NCBI RefSeq assembly: GCF_002105155.1
Contig: NW_019029017.1
Coordinates: 62,001-126,000, forward strand
Source: Lobosporangium transversale
Taxonomy: Eukaryota; Mortierellomycota; Mortierellomycetes; Mortierellales; Mortierellaceae
DNA: 64,000 bases
Reading direction: 5' to 3'
Below, piece by piece: positions 1 through 11,917 of the stretch (position 1 is the stretch's first letter; each line of letters begins with the position of its first letter). The position numbers and the translations under genes are program-made. The notes beneath the pieces were generated by a model that worked only from the letters and a program-made list of their open reading frames with translations, ran no database searches and was not told the DNA's origin.

Positions 1-230
1 TACTGTATCAAGCTACATGGATATGACATATTTATTTAACAGAGAAAAGCATGGATATAAGAAGTGTGGATGGTGAATGACAGAATATGTATAAAAAAAA
101 AATTGCCAGGCATTTCGTCTAAAAAGAGTTCTCCCTGTTACTGCTGTAAAGGATTGAATTACTTTTGCCTTTCTAAATAACTTTCTTTCTTTCTTTTTTT
201 TTTTTTTTTTTTTTCCTCTCAACTCATTTT

Positions 231-1380
231 TTAGGCTTGCTTGACGGCAACAACATTGCCGACTTGAGTGATGCCCAACTCCTCAAACTTGCGATGGAAC
301 AAGGGGATCAACTGTTGAGCAATCGTGAACGAGAAGACCAACTTGGGTCCGACAACCAAGATCTTTGGTAACAATCCTTTAAAGAAAGCACCAAAGCCTT
401 CGTTACGAACCATTTTCTTAATAATGCTTACACCACCCTCTGGGTTATCGAAGTTGCGATTCTGGATTCGAGTCTTGACTACATCTAGGGGTGCTGCCAC
501 AGTGATAGAAGCAACCGACCCTCCAATCGAGGCGCAGAAGTTCTGGAAGAATGTAGCCTTGCTATAATCTTCCAATCCAAAAATCCATTCTTTAACGAAT
601 GCGCTTCCTCCAAAGAGCGCAAACGAGCCAGGGGCATTACGACCAGCAGTCCAGAGGGCACCTCTGCAAAAAGATAAATATCAAACAATGTATTATTAGC
701 ATACGCTGTATATGTTAATCTGGAAAACTCGACCAGTAAAGAAAAAAAAAAAAAAAAAAAAAGCCTACCTGTACAAGCCCATTCCCTCATCCGCAACAAT
801 CTTCATGACGCCACGTCCACGGAAGGCCTCAGGGTTGGTCTGCCTCTTGATCTTGAGGACATCAAGTGGCAAAAGGGCAATCTCACCAATGCCGACCAAA
901 GAACCAGCAGTAGCATGCATCATGGTCTTGCCAGTCTTCTCTCCAAAAACGCCATTGAACGAGCCCTTGAAGTTACGATTCAGGTACTCGTTCACAAAGG
1001 GCTGGCCACCGAACTTGTACACACGCTGCATGATCTTGTATCCAGCAGCGAAACCAAGACCAGGGAACAAAGATGCATACTTCTTCAAAAATGCAGCATT
1101 GGCGGCATCCTTAAAAATGACCTTGTTGGTGTTGGCCAAACCGACGTTAAAAGGTTGACCAGACACGAACAGCTATCATTTTCAACCAAAACAGAGATGT
1201 AAGTCGATTTAAAATCCTATTCAACACGCACAAAATAACCTGATCAAATCTTCCAGGGTTCCTGAAAGTTGCTTTTGCTCCTTTAAACAATTTAATGAAG
1301 TTCTCTCCTTCTTTCCACTCTGTCCTGTTCATTATCCAGATTCCTCCTGTATATTGTTCAATTGTACTCCAAAGACAAAA

Positions 1381-1414
<34 letters not shown>

Positions 1415-1644
1415 GAAAATATCATGAACGATATGATAGAAAGAAAAAGGAAGGAAGGAAGGAAGGAAGGAAGGAAAGAGGCGAAATAAAGTTTACTTAC
1501 ACGAGTCTGGTTGCTCATGAGGCGCTTGGCTACAGTGTCTATGGGGTGGAAGATCATTAGTTCGAGGAATCCCGAGGTTCCGGACCCGCAGAGACGGGCG
1601 ACACCCGACTCCGAGTGCTTGCTTTTGGAGGAAGGAGGCGACAT
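231..1644 (-). CDS. GGC1: Mitochondrial GTP/GDP carrier
   Basis: Exchanges matrix GMP/GDP for cytosolic GTP across the mitochondrial inner membrane. Model: exons 1644-1501, 1172-769 and 663-231, giving 326 aa; all introns GT-AG. The three mitochondrial-carrier signatures are visible: HPIDTVAKR near residue 34, LPLDVLKIKR near 155 and APLDVVKTR in the third repeat. Stretches such as MSNQTR, FPGLGFAAGYKIMQRVYK, GQPFVNEYLN, NAPGSFALFGG and KTRIQNRNFDNPE match yeast Ggc1 almost word for word, so this is the GTP/GDP carrier and not a generic member of the family. It is slightly longer than yeast Ggc1 (300 aa). Both introns carry long sense-strand poly(T) runs, and intron 1 also holds a GGAA microsatellite (about 1448-1477). 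The start is the first ATG of the exon that contains the first carrier signature. Confidence 0.95.
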
Positions 1645-2136
1645 TATTTGTTATGTGTTTCTCAAATGAGCAAGAAAATGGAGAGAGCGGGGTGTTGCGG
1701 AAATGACCTTTCGGGAATGCAGAACAGGAACAAAGAAAAAAAAAAAAAAAAAAAAAAAGAGAGAGAGAAATAGAAAACTTGAACATTTTTTAAACCCTTG
1801 TCGTTATTATCTTCAATCTCTAAATCTTTAATACTCAAAGGCTTTCCGGTCTATATCCGTGCAAGATCAATACCGATAATTGACATTCCTTGATCCTAAG
1901 ACAATAACTTTATTTCACGCTATGCATTGATGAGCCAGGTACATATAAAATAACGGTTCTTTTTTTTTCTTGATGGAATGACTGCTTGGATTTGATAGAT
2001 AAAATAACAATTTCACGTGCTGTGACTGCCTCTTCTTTACTGCAAATAAGCAAATACAGAAATATAAGAAATATAAGTAAAAGCAAATAGTAAATGTGGT
2101 ATGTTCTGTGTTCTTGTTCTTTTGCAATTTTGTCTC
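1645..2136. other. Intergenic spacer between GGC1 and the 2.1-3.3 kb gene
   Basis: Upstream region of GGC1 and downstream region of the next minus-strand gene. It contains a poly(A) run at about 1736-1758 (poly(T) on the sense strand of GGC1, inside its leader) and AT-rich sequence. I see no coding sequence or RNA gene. Confidence 0.6.
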
Positions 2137-3255
2137 CTATCTTGCTCTCTGCTTCTTATCCATTATTCGATGTCCACACCTTGAATCATTTCTGGATATT
2201 CTGACATCTTCTTCAGCTACTGCAGAATCCATATCTCGTGATCGTTTCATGGGAGCCACACTATCTAGCAGGCTCATTTGTGTTGTTGTGAGGATGTGTT
2301 GTGCGTTGTAACGGTTGATTACTATTAGGTTTTGAGTCAATCCACCCAGTGAACGTTGCAACCACGGCGACGATGACAATGGGGTGGTGATATTGGATGG
2401 GTATGATACAATCAGGCTGATGTATTGCCCTCCCGCAAAGCAATATTTTGCTAAATCAGGAAGTGAGTCTCCAATCAGCTCGCTTGTTGAGTGATGAACT
2501 GATCGAAATACTTTGTCGATAGCCTGCTGTCCATCCAGCTGCTTGAACAGTATGAATCTTACAAATACTGGATACTTTTGTTCACCAATTTGAATAACAA
2601 ACACCAAATCGGGGCCTTCTTTCTTGGTAGTTGTTAAACTACTTGAACGGAAATAATAGAATGGACCCACGGTTTGGCCAGTTGAGAGACATGAGTTGTT
2701 CCAGTAATGTGCATTCATAAATGTTTGAAGACTAATACCCTGATCATTGTTCCAGTTATATATATTACCCAACCCCACAATATGAGACTGGTCATTGACC
2801 ATCTGTTCGACATCCGATGTGTATGTTGCAAATAACGTCCTGAACAACTTTGTGTTGTGAAAGAGAGGTAGTAATATGAGAGGTACTTCGTGTTCCCAAA
2901 ACCATTCCCTGCATGATGGTGGCGGCAAACCCATAGATAGCAAATCTTTGACTTGATCGTCCAGTAAAGTAGAGAAATTGGAGTTGAAATCAGACTGAAA
3001 CAGAGCTTTTGCCGCCAAAAGTGAAGCAGGATCTCCAATCGTCATTCCCTTTGCCAAACCGTCAGTCCGACCCAACCCAGCGTCAAGAAGTAAACGATGC
3101 GGAGAGCTAAGAATGGTTGGCAGTCCTGTCAATATTTTGAGAGCTAGAGCTTGTTTGAGGATTTTTAGGATGTCGAAACTTATTGCTCTCCTGTCATTTG
3201 GATCGTCGATATCATGCAGTAACCATCGCACACTGTTATTATAGTCGTCCTCCAT
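2137..3255 (-). CDS. Hypothetical protein, Crinkler/REase-like family (tentative)
   Basis: Single-exon reading frame of 372 aa from the ATG at 3255 (MEDDYNNSV); the frame stays open upstream to 3444, but that extension is encoded by a G-rich tandem repeat and looks non-coding. I do not recognise a named gene. The C-terminal half has a block beginning GPDLVFVIQIGEQKYPVFVR, followed by a Lys/Gln helix and then YCFAGGQYISLIVSYPS. This layout recalls, from memory, an expanded family of Crinkler-type or PD-(D/E)XK-nuclease-like proteins in Mortierella and Glomeromycotina. In that family a D and a later Q-x-K strand would form the active site; here the later strand reads RFILFK, so catalysis may be lost. 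No signal peptide is evident with the 3255 start. Family assignment is inference only. Confidence 0.6.
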   Translation of the reverse strand: MEDDYNNSVRWLLHDIDDPNDRRAISFDILKILKQALALKILTGLPTILSSPHRLLLDAGLGRTDGLAKGMTIGDPASLLAAKALFQSDFNSNFSTLLDDQVKDLLSMGLPPPSCREWFWEHEVPLILLPLFHNTKLFRTLFATYTSDVEQMVNDQSHIVGLGNIYNWNNDQGISLQTFMNAHYWNNSCLSTGQTVGPFYYFRSSSLTTTKKEGPDLVFVIQIGEQKYPVFVRFILFKQLDGQQAIDKVFRSVHHSTSELIGDSLPDLAKYCFAGGQYISLIVSYPSNITTPLSSSPWLQRSLGGLTQNLIVINRYNAQHILTTTQMSLLDSVAPMKRSRDMDSAVAEEDVRISRNDSRCGHRIMDKKQRAR

Positions 3256-3363
3256 AAAGACTGATGGGACCCCGGTTGGTATATATAAAAAAAGGGTGCC
3301 CTGACAGTACAAGAGCAGCAGAAGTAGCTGTGGAAGAAGAAAATGTATGAAAAAATGGAGGGT

Positions 3364-3416
3364 GGGACGAAGGAAAGGGGGTAGGGACGAAGGAAAGGGG
3401 GTGGGGACGAAGGAGG
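3364..3416. repeat. 20-bp G-rich tandem repeat
   Basis: About 2.6 copies of a 20-bp unit beginning GGGACGAAGGAAAGGGGG, directly upstream of the 2137-3255 reading frame. Its presence in the in-frame 5' extension (read there as a Pro/Phe/Ser-rich peptide) argues against using the farther start at 3444. Confidence 0.85.
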
Positions 3417-4243
3417 AAAAAAAAAGGTCACAAAAGGTGGACAAAGCTTACAGGGGTAAGGAAAAATGGCCCAAAGGTGCATTCCAACAAAGTGGGATTT
3501 GGGTATTAAATGCTCTGCGGCATGATGGATGTTCAGATATCTCACACCCTTAACAACAAAGCTGATGTCGGTTAGAATAAGATTTATCCAATCAGAATCA
3601 GTTTTTTTGTTCTGCTTCTGTTTAGCTCCACAAATGAAAACGGGAATGGATTTTAGAAGGACAAAACTCAAACTTGCCAGAGGTAGAGGCAACGCTACGA
3701 TTCATGACTGGGGCACAAACTGAAAAACAATAATAATCTGTGGCTAGATACAGGACATTGTACACAGCACTAGAATGAATGTATCTCATGGAGAAACCAA
3801 AAGAGCCTGAATAACAGAGAGGAAAAAAAAAAAAAACACGTCTCGAGAAGACAAACAACCTCCCTAATATGCAAGTATATTTGAAAGACCCCTTCTCCGT
3901 TTTTCACAATAGCACAGCAAAATATAAAAAAAAACGAAAGGTTAGAAGAGAGTATCATAATCATGAGAACAAACGAGATTAACAAGGACATGCGCGTAAA
4001 AAATATGTCAAAGTCAAAATTATGCTTACTACACTGAAGGTTGAATAAAGATGAGACAATTTTGTCTTTTTTTTTTTTTTTTTTTTTTTTTTTCGTGCCA
4101 CTTCTTGCTTTCATTTGACTTTCATTCTTTCCTTGTCTCTCCTTTTCGTGGTTTCTGTCCGTGCATCAAGTTAGACAACAACACGCCTTTATTTTGTGTT
4201 ATTTTTTTATATTTTATTTATCGGCAAGACGTGAACAGAGCAC
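3417..4243. other. Intergenic promoter region between divergent genes
   Basis: Spacer between the minus-strand 2.1-3.3 kb gene and the plus-strand nucleoside transporter. It contains poly(A) at about 3823-3835 and a roughly 29-nt poly(T) at 4066-4093, 150 bp before the transporter start. I see no convincing gene. Confidence 0.6.
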
Positions 4244-5142
4244 ATGTCGGCAACCGCGGATGAGACAACGCCTCTGTGGCCAGAAGGTGCAGTTCACAAC
4301 GCCAATCATCTAGGAGAACATGAGGACGATGAGCATGAGATAAACTACGACCTTCCAAGACACAGGAGTTTTGAGCATGGACCCCCTGCAGACCCATGGC
4401 GCATTTCATACTGGATCATGGTCATCCAAGGAGCCTCAATGCTCTTACCCTGGAACGGTAAACGGTTGCAATGATTTCATGCCTATTGATTCCCACACAT
4501 GGTAAAAAGACTATTCAAGTGGGCCTCGAAATGTAACTCTACTGTGATTATTAACATGTTTAAATTATAAAAAAAAAAAAGTCTTCATTACTGCACAGGA
4601 ATTCTTTAAGCTGAGATTTCGAGGATCGCCTTTTGAACATGACTTTCAAAATTATTTCTCAGTGGCATTCATGAGCACCAATCTAATCGTTGTTGGAAGC
4701 TCTATTCTGATTCAAAAGCAGGTAAAGGCTTGTGTATGCTAAGACCTCACCCTTTTTTTTAATGTGATTTGATAACGGTTGAATGTGACACGAGCTCTTC
4801 TTTCTCACGGCATAGGCACCAGGAACAACACATATTATTGGGAGCTTACTACTCAATGCGGCGGTCTTTCTGTCAATTCTGGTGTCTATCCAAACCAATT
4901 ACGAGATCGACTCAACCACTTACTTTTTCTTTACTCTGACCATGCTCTCACTGTCAGCAATCTCGACATCGATTGTACAAAACGGCATGTTTGGCCTTGC
5001 CTCTAAATTTACAGGCCATCATGTCCAAGGTGTCATGCTGTGAGTTTTTTTTTTTTTTTGAATGTGAATCTGCATGAATATGGTCATGATCGTCTAACCT
5101 ACTTGATTTACGTTAATAGTCCCAACTACCAAGATCTGATCT

Positions 5143-5175
<33 letters not shown>

Positions 5176-6393
5176 GCTTTAATCAGTGGTCAAGGAGTTG
5201 CAGGCGCTGGAGTTGCCATCTCTCAGATTGTCACACATATCCTTTCCCCATCTAAAGGTGATTCTTACTTGGACGACTATATTGGCCCTGTGTCGACATC
5301 ACCATCCTTAGTTGCAGAATTCGGGGGTGGCAGTGGCAACAGAGGCAGGAGACAAGGGTTGGAGCACTCTGCATTCTTGTTCTTCTCGTTCGCATTGCTC
5401 TTTACTGTGATCTCAGTCCTGGCGCAGGCACTTTTGATTCGCTTACCCATATATGAATACTACACAGAGGAACAGCCCCGTCGACCAATTGAGTTCTTAG
5501 CACCACCTTCACCCCGTTTCAATAGCGTCACCCTCGCTGAAGGCAATCACGACGATAACAATGTTGCTGCTAACGGAGCTGGTGAACAGGATGCCACTAT
5601 TATCCGTCGCAACTCAACAAGTTCGGCTGCCACGGCCGTCACTATCACCCCAGCTATGATTGAAGAAGCCAATCGTCGTCAGACAGAGGAAGCTGTCCGG
5701 CGAGCGGAAGCAGAGAGAGTGAACCATTACCGGAGCGCAAGTCTAGGAGCGACTGCGCTAGCAAATGATGCAAATGCCATGCGATTAATGCAAGATATCT
5801 ATCCAAGGAAGAAGGCACATCCACTCGTCATCCTTTATATCTCCATTACCCTAGTGTATGGACTAACTCTATCACTCTTTCCTTCATTAACCGGCTTGGT
5901 GGAATCCACCAACACTGCGCCTGATCGATCCCGACTTGCCAAAGATCTGTTTGTTCCGCTGCACTTCCTCACTTTCAACTTGGGCGACTGGACTGGAAAG
6001 GCATTGCCATCGTTTGCTTTGTTCGCTCCCAGCACGCAACATCCGACGCGAAGACAGCAGTTGAAGTATTTGCTCTCATCACTCACACGATTCATCTTCA
6101 TCCCTATTTTTCTGACTGCCAATCTGCCTATCCCTTCAAACACGAGGTTGTTACCCTTGTTGATCCAACGAGATGAAGTCTGGTTTGCACTAGTCTTTTT
6201 GTTTGCCCTGTCGAACGGGTACCTGGGAAGTATCATTATGATGGTTGGTCCAGCTTGTGTGCTTGGAGGCGAGAATAAGGCCCGTGCAGGCGTCAAGTTG
6301 GGCTTCTGGTTGACTGCTGGTCTTGCTCTTGGAAGTGCTGCCAGCTTTGGTGTACGTAAACTGATGTGTGCTCGAGGGGGGTGTCCAACTTGA
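4244..6393 (+). CDS. Equilibrative nucleoside transporter (ENT family, FUN26-like)
   Basis: Facilitated transporter of nucleosides/nucleobases in the SLC29/ENT family; fungal homologues such as yeast Fun26 act at the vacuolar membrane. Model: exons 4244-4457, 4582-4721, 4816-5039 and 5187-6393, giving 594 aa, all GT-AG. The N-terminus is acidic and cytosolic. TM1 ends in the ENT hallmark LLPWN, followed by a large EFFKLRF loop. TM5 contains GQGVAGAGVAIS, another ENT signature. A long Ser/Ala-rich cytosolic loop (roughly residues 220-400) separates the first six helices from the last five, as is typical of the 11-helix topology. Introns 1 and 3 contain A- or T-homopolymers touching their splice sites. 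The family call is firm; substrate and membrane location are inferred. Confidence 0.93.
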
Positions 6394-6864
6394 AAGCCTC
6401 CTGAACTCAAGACTTCTTGTATATAGTAATCAATGAAAAACAAGAGTATTTCCTACTTTAAACATTACTTTCACATTCAATTTCAAAGATGCTTAGTCTC
6501 TTTGACAGATTTTGATTTTTATGAGCGGGACGGTAAAAGTACATTTATTGTGTTGAACAATGGTTATAAAAAAATAAGAGGTGAACAAGCAAAAAAAGTC
6601 TACATACAAAAGGATTGAAAAACTTGGTGCAAATGATAGTGGGTTGGGGGATATTTTGATTTTAAAAAGTTTTTTTTTTTTTTTTTTTTTTTTTCTTTTT
6701 TGGTAAAACAGGAAATGGGTTGAACCACCTGTTGATGAATAAAAAGGACGTTCAATTTTTTTGGGTCTCTCAATCGATCCAATTGCATATACAGATACAC
6801 AAAGCTTAATCTTGCATCACGACAAGTCAAGCAGCGTGTACGTCTTTTCCCTTTTGTTCACTCT
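6394..6864. other. Convergent 3' spacer between transporter and SAM synthetase
   Basis: Tail-to-tail region holding both 3' UTRs. It includes a 24-nt poly(T) at about 6670-6693 (poly(A) on the SAM synthetase strand). No gene seen. Confidence 0.6.
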
Positions 6865-8478
6865 TTAAAATTCAAGCTTGCGAGGCTGCTCCCTATTAAT
6901 CACAAAAAAAAAAAAAAAAGTTCAGATTCGTCAGCATGTGCTTACTACCTTTTAAAAGACGCCTATTCAAGTATTCGATACAAGAACACATAAATAAATA
7001 AATGAATAATAAAGCATACCAGGAAAACTCATCGCGACCAAAATGACCGTAGCAAGCAGTCTTGGTGTAAATGGGCTTGAAGAGATCCAACTGCTTGACG
7101 ATGACGCCAGGGCGGAGGTCAAAGTTCTTCTTAACAATCTCAAGAATTTCGGCGTCAGACTTGGTCCCGGTACCGTAGGTGTCGACGAAAACCGAGGTGG
7201 GTTCAGCGACACCAATAGCATACGAGAGTTGGACGAGGGCACGACGGGCGAGACCAGCAGCGACGATAGACTTGGCAATCCAGCGGCCAGTGTAAGCAGC
7301 AGAGCGATCGACCTTGGACCAGTCCTTACCAGAGAAAGCTCCACTAAAATAAAGAATAAAAAAAAAATAAAAAAAAAAGTTAGATCATGTAAAAAAGCGA
7401 AAGGCATCACGTGAAGGGTAAATGTGAAAGCTAGATCAGCTTTGATGGTAAACAAACAAATATTACTGCTTACCCTCCGTGAGCACCATGACCGCCATAA
7501 GTGTCAACAATAATCTTGCGTCCAGTAACACCGGCATCGCCCTGAGGACCACCAATGATGAACTTGCCAGAGGGCTGAAGGTGATAGATAGTCTCAGGGG
7601 TGAGGTATTTAGCAGGAATGACCTTCTCGATGACCTCCTCCTTGAGGGCCTTGCGGAGAGTTTCATTATCAACATCAGCGGAATGCTGGACAGAGATAAC
7701 GACGGTGTGAACGCGGATAGGGACTAAAGCACCACCCTCGTTTTTGTACTCGATGGTGACTTGGGTCTTGGAATCAGGGCGGAGGAAAGGAAGGGTTCCA
7801 TCGCGACGACCATCAGCCATCTTCTTATTCAACTTGTGGGACAAGATCAAGGTCAAGGGCATGAGTTCGGGAGTCTCATCAGTAGCATAACCGAACATGA
7901 TACCCTGGTCACCGGCTCCAATATCCTCAACGTTGAAACCCCTCTGGACAAGACCCTGGTAGATATCAGGGGACTGCTGCTCAATGGCGACAAGAACATT
8001 GCAGGTCTTGTAATCGAAGCCCTTCTCAGAGTCATCGTAACCAATATTCTTGATGGTCTGACGAATAATCTTTTGGTAGTCAAGAGTGGCCTTGGTGGTG
8101 ATCTCTCCAAGAACCATGATCATACCGGTCTTTGCAGCAGTCTCGCAAGCAACCTTGGACATGGGATCCTGCTCCAAGCAAGCATCGAGAATGGCATCAG
8201 AGACCTGGTCGCAGATCTTGTCTGTAAAGAAGTTGTCACACAATTAAAAACACAAGGGTGACATATAGATGAATTATGAGTCAGCTGCTTTTTATCCATT
8301 CTTGATTTTGAGATCAGTCGAAAGAGATCTTCATGTGTTTGCTCATTTCGGTCATCGGAACGATTCTATGAGAACAGCCCAAAAACATATACTGTAAATA
8401 AGGGGTTGTCAGGACGAAGGAATACATACCGGGGTGACCCTCGCCGACAGATTCAGAGGTGAAAAGGAAGGTAGACAT
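6865..8478 (-). CDS. SAM2: S-adenosylmethionine synthetase
   Basis: Makes S-adenosylmethionine from methionine and ATP; cytosolic, and the methyl donor for essentially all methyltransferases. Model: exons 8478-8430, 8221-7474, 7343-7020 and a 28-nt last exon 6892-6865, giving 382 aa, the same length as yeast Sam1/Sam2. Visible signatures are [16 protein letters not shown] at the N-terminus, the hexapeptide region [16 protein letters not shown], and the glycine-rich HGGGAFSGKD formed across the exon 2/3 junction. The last exon contributes only WEQPRKLEF and the stop, matching the conserved C-terminus. A poly(T) tract on the sense strand (8527-8550 on the plus strand as A) precedes the ATG by about 50 nt. 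The symbol follows yeast usage; only one copy is seen here. Confidence 0.96.
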
Positions 8479-8526
8479 GGTAATGAGGTTATGCGATGAG
8501 TGAAATGAATGAGGCTGAGAGAAGAT

Positions 8527-8558
<32 letters not shown>

Positions 8559-9421
8559 GAAAAGTAAAAAAAAAAATACTATCCAATATTTATATGAAGG
8601 GACTCAAAAGAACTTTATGGGGACCCAGCCAACACATGGGAATCGTGTCAATGCACAATTCTACAGCGCACTTTAAAAACATATAAAACACATTCATTCA
8701 ATTGCTCTCTTTCTACCACGCAAAGGAAGGCGACATCAATTTGCCACGGCCACTTTGATCAAACCATCTTGGATTCATATTGCATAATATTTTTCCTGGC
8801 CTTGATCGTACCCATATGTATATACTTTTACTCTTCAACCAGTTCCCCCACTTTTTATTTATTTATTTATTTTTCTTTTTTCTTTTTTTTTATTTTTTAT
8901 TAACCGCTATAGCAACGCCGCCGTCGTCGATTGGTAAAAGTTTCTATTGCACTTTCAATACTCCCACACTTCATTTGTCAAGCATTTTTCGACATGCTTT
9001 TGCTATCCTTGGTTCCTACGATACATCCCTTGATGTCCCCTTTAGAAATGTAAGCGTTCATATACTTTGAAATGTCTTTATTTCACAGGTGAATACCGAG
9101 ACTTTCATGTATGGAAGCAGATCAGGATTTCAAGATATTATTCCTATAGCTAATATTGATAACAGGAACTGAAGTCATTGAGAATCGATGTCGTGACTTG
9201 GCAGTCTGGTAGGATCAACCTATATCTCTATCATCTCCATCTACCATTCAAGTTTTCATTCATACAAGATAATGTTTTAATGTCATCAAACATCAAAAGA
9301 CAAAAAAGAAAGAAAAACAGTATTATCCCAGCCAGCCAATCAGAGTAGTTGGAACGCACGACATCATTCCTAAGATGTTCATTTTGGCCTCTGTGACTGG
9401 AACTTGGCTTTTAGTAATTTG

Positions 9422-9452
<31 letters not shown>

Positions 9453-10319
9453 CATGGACACTCAGTGTTATTTTACACTCTGCCCCTGAATAATCTGAAT
9501 AATAAGATCAAACCCGTCAAACATTGCTCGAACATGCAATCTCTCATCTACTATAGTATTCTATGAATATATCTATGCGTGTGTTTTGTCCATGGGGATT
9601 TGGCTACTGGCTTTTCACAAGTCAAGCGATCATGCAAACATCTTCATGATGTCGCGCGTTAAGGACTGCAGGGAATGTAAACTTTAAACACTAAAACAAC
9701 TGCATCAGACCGGGGTGAAAAAGCATGCGCGTGCAACCAGCAGTCCATGAACTGCGTGTCCACAATAAAGATCAATATCAAGCTTTATTCCTACCCCAAC
9801 AAATAAAATAAATTTTTTTATCAGTCTTTCTGTGCAACGAGAATAAGGCGAGAAAAGCATATGAAATGCGCCATTGGACACTGGTTGAGCATTTTACTTC
9901 AATAATAACAATAATAAAAAGTGGGGAGATCAAGGGAAAAAAGACTGAGAAATATAGCGCATCATAGTCTAACTATATATACGAAGCTGTCATCGAATAT
10001 GAGATATATATCCAATAATATGATATGATATATATATATATATATGTATGTATATATAATATGCCACATATGATAAATATATATATATATATTGATATTT
10101 AATTATTAAATTATACACGTATAGCTGTTTAATGCATGCTGAATAGACTGTTACATGTAATTATTGCTCGATCTATTCAGTCTCGTCTGTGCGCTTCAGA
10201 TCAAAGCAAAGCCCACTTCAAATGCTGCGCACATGCTTGTACGCTGCTATAGACTGCAGTACATCATTTCATTTACGCAGTCCATTGTAAAATTATAAAC
10301 TGCTATAAACTAATGGAGT
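8479..10319. other. Long AT-rich intergenic region
   Basis: Upstream of SAM synthetase and downstream of MED18. It holds homopolymers (for example poly(T) at 9422-9449), a TTTA microsatellite at about 8853-8873 and the AT repeat listed separately. Short open frames at 8780-9070 and 9375-9566 consist largely of Phe/Leu from T-runs and are not supported. No RNA gene recognised. Confidence 0.6.
10021..10092. repeat. AT/ATGT microsatellite
   Basis: Nearly pure alternating TA sequence with interspersed GATA and GTATG steps, inside the intergenic region downstream of MED18. Confidence 0.85.
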
Positions 10320-11761
10320 TCAAAACACTACAGATCCAGCAAGCAAGTTTCTGACACTATTGATCTCGTCCGACATCCCGTTGACGTTCTCTTGCGAAAC
10401 AAAACTTGATGCGATTTCGACTAGCCATGGGGACGCAGTCTCTGCAGTATTGCTCCCCGATGCCTCTTCCTCTGGTACAATGGCTGAGAATGGATCATGC
10501 TGCTTAGAGAGCTATATAAATGAAATTCGAATAGTATATATATATATATATATGTAAGATAAAAATAAAATGAGAACTAATAGACCGATACTGGAACTTT
10601 CATTTTCTACTGCGAATTATTTGATCCCATAACATCTCCTAAAGACAACTTACCTTATACTTTCGAAAGACAGATATCCTGCAAATGTTGTTGAACATGA
10701 AGTTGTATCCTCTGCAAACAAATTCATCCTCAAATCTATATTCGATAATAAAGCAATATACCTTTCTTTTTCTGAGCAAAATACTTCTCTCCACGTAAAA
10801 CAATCCGAAAAAAAAGGGCGACCTTTGTGTCTGGATTTTGCCTCACCCGTAGCCTAGCAATGATAAAAACCCAAATGCATCACCATGGATTTTGACCAGG
10901 ATAACGGATCGAACGACAATAGTCCTACCCGGCTCTGGGTGCCCATATTGACACAGTCGATACTGTCTGGTAACTATTGTTTTTGGCCCATAATGTCGTA
11001 AAGATGACCCTACTTGTAAAGATCCTCCGTTGGATGTGGTCATGTTGGCTGACGCGTCTTGCTGCTGCTGCCATTGTTGTTCTTGTGTTGTAATTGACTG
11101 GGATGTCGCTGTTGGATCGGTGGACATTTGTGCGATTGTATCCTCAGTGTCTTGTGTATTAGATGTCATCCCACTATCTATAATGGATGACATATCACCA
11201 ACTGCTAATACGGATGCCTCGCTTTGATTCGTGTCTTGGGCACCATTGTTATTGCTGTTGACATCCGTATCATGTGCGTCCCTGGAATTTTTCTGTTTTT
11301 TCCTATTGCCGCCATCATCTAATATATGTATCTGCTTTTTAGATTGATCTAAAATAGTCAACTTGACACGCAGTCGAAGATGAACATCGTCATTTCTAGC
11401 CGCGTAGATGGGTCTCTGGACTAAAGAGTAAAAAGAGGATATTATAAAAAATTAAAAACAACAAAAAAAAAAAAAAAAAAAAAAAAAGGTCAAACTAATT
11501 AATGATATTCATATTATCCAGTTCTCGCATTCGTGCTAGCGTTTTCAACTTTACTAGCATAGTATTCGATTTCTTTTTTTACAGTCAGGTCATACTAGCA
11601 GGGGTAAAGAGCATCTCGTGCTCAAACATCTTTGAATGTGCAGCATGTTCACACAGTCCAAGCAGTCGATCGTATAGGCGTTGAAACTGTCCTGGAAGTA
11701 CAGTCCCAGTTAGACTGCACTCAAATGAGGCTCCTCCTGACGTTGATCCCGGTACTGACAT
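10320..11761 (-). CDS. MED18: Mediator complex subunit 18 (apparent 1-nt frameshift)
   Basis: Head-module subunit of the Mediator coactivator of RNA polymerase II. Model: exons 11761-11596, 11420-10762, 10709-10654 and 10511-10320, about 357 aa if one missing base is allowed for. Exon 1 (ECSLTGTVLPGQFQRLYDRL, then CEHAAHSKMFEHEMLF) aligns with the start of human MED18 (GSVLDHSLESLIHRL...FLDHEMVF). The central block RTIVVRSVILVKIHGD...LLGY and the last exon WLVEIASSFVSQENV also follow MED18. A low-complexity Gln/Ser/Asp insert of about 90 aa lies between, as in yeast Med18. At 10848-10852 the frame breaks: LLGY continues in the next frame as RVRQNPDTKVALFF, and exon 2 is exactly one base short. 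The exon 3 acceptor must be the second AG of CAGAG to keep frame. Frame break may be a sequencing indel. Confidence 0.85.
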
Positions 11762-11917
11762 GAACTTCTTGTTGACCTCAAAACGCCTAGCCTTGGAATG
11801 AATGGCACAATGTTTCTGAAAAAGTCATAATGATATGTCAAGCCACCTCAAATCTCTATCTTATTTTTACGTGAGAACGTTTTTGTAATTCATATTTATT
11901 TCTCTATAATCAGTATC

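Noticed and set aside
3256-3444. N-terminal extension of the 2.1-3.3 kb gene
   Set aside because: The extension is encoded by a tandem repeat, reads as a low-complexity Phe/Pro/Leu peptide and has no conserved features; could still be a 5' UTR.
8780-9566. Plus-strand frames at 8780-9070 and 9375-9566
   Set aside because: Mostly Phe/Leu from poly(T); no conserved sequence, no adjoining exons.
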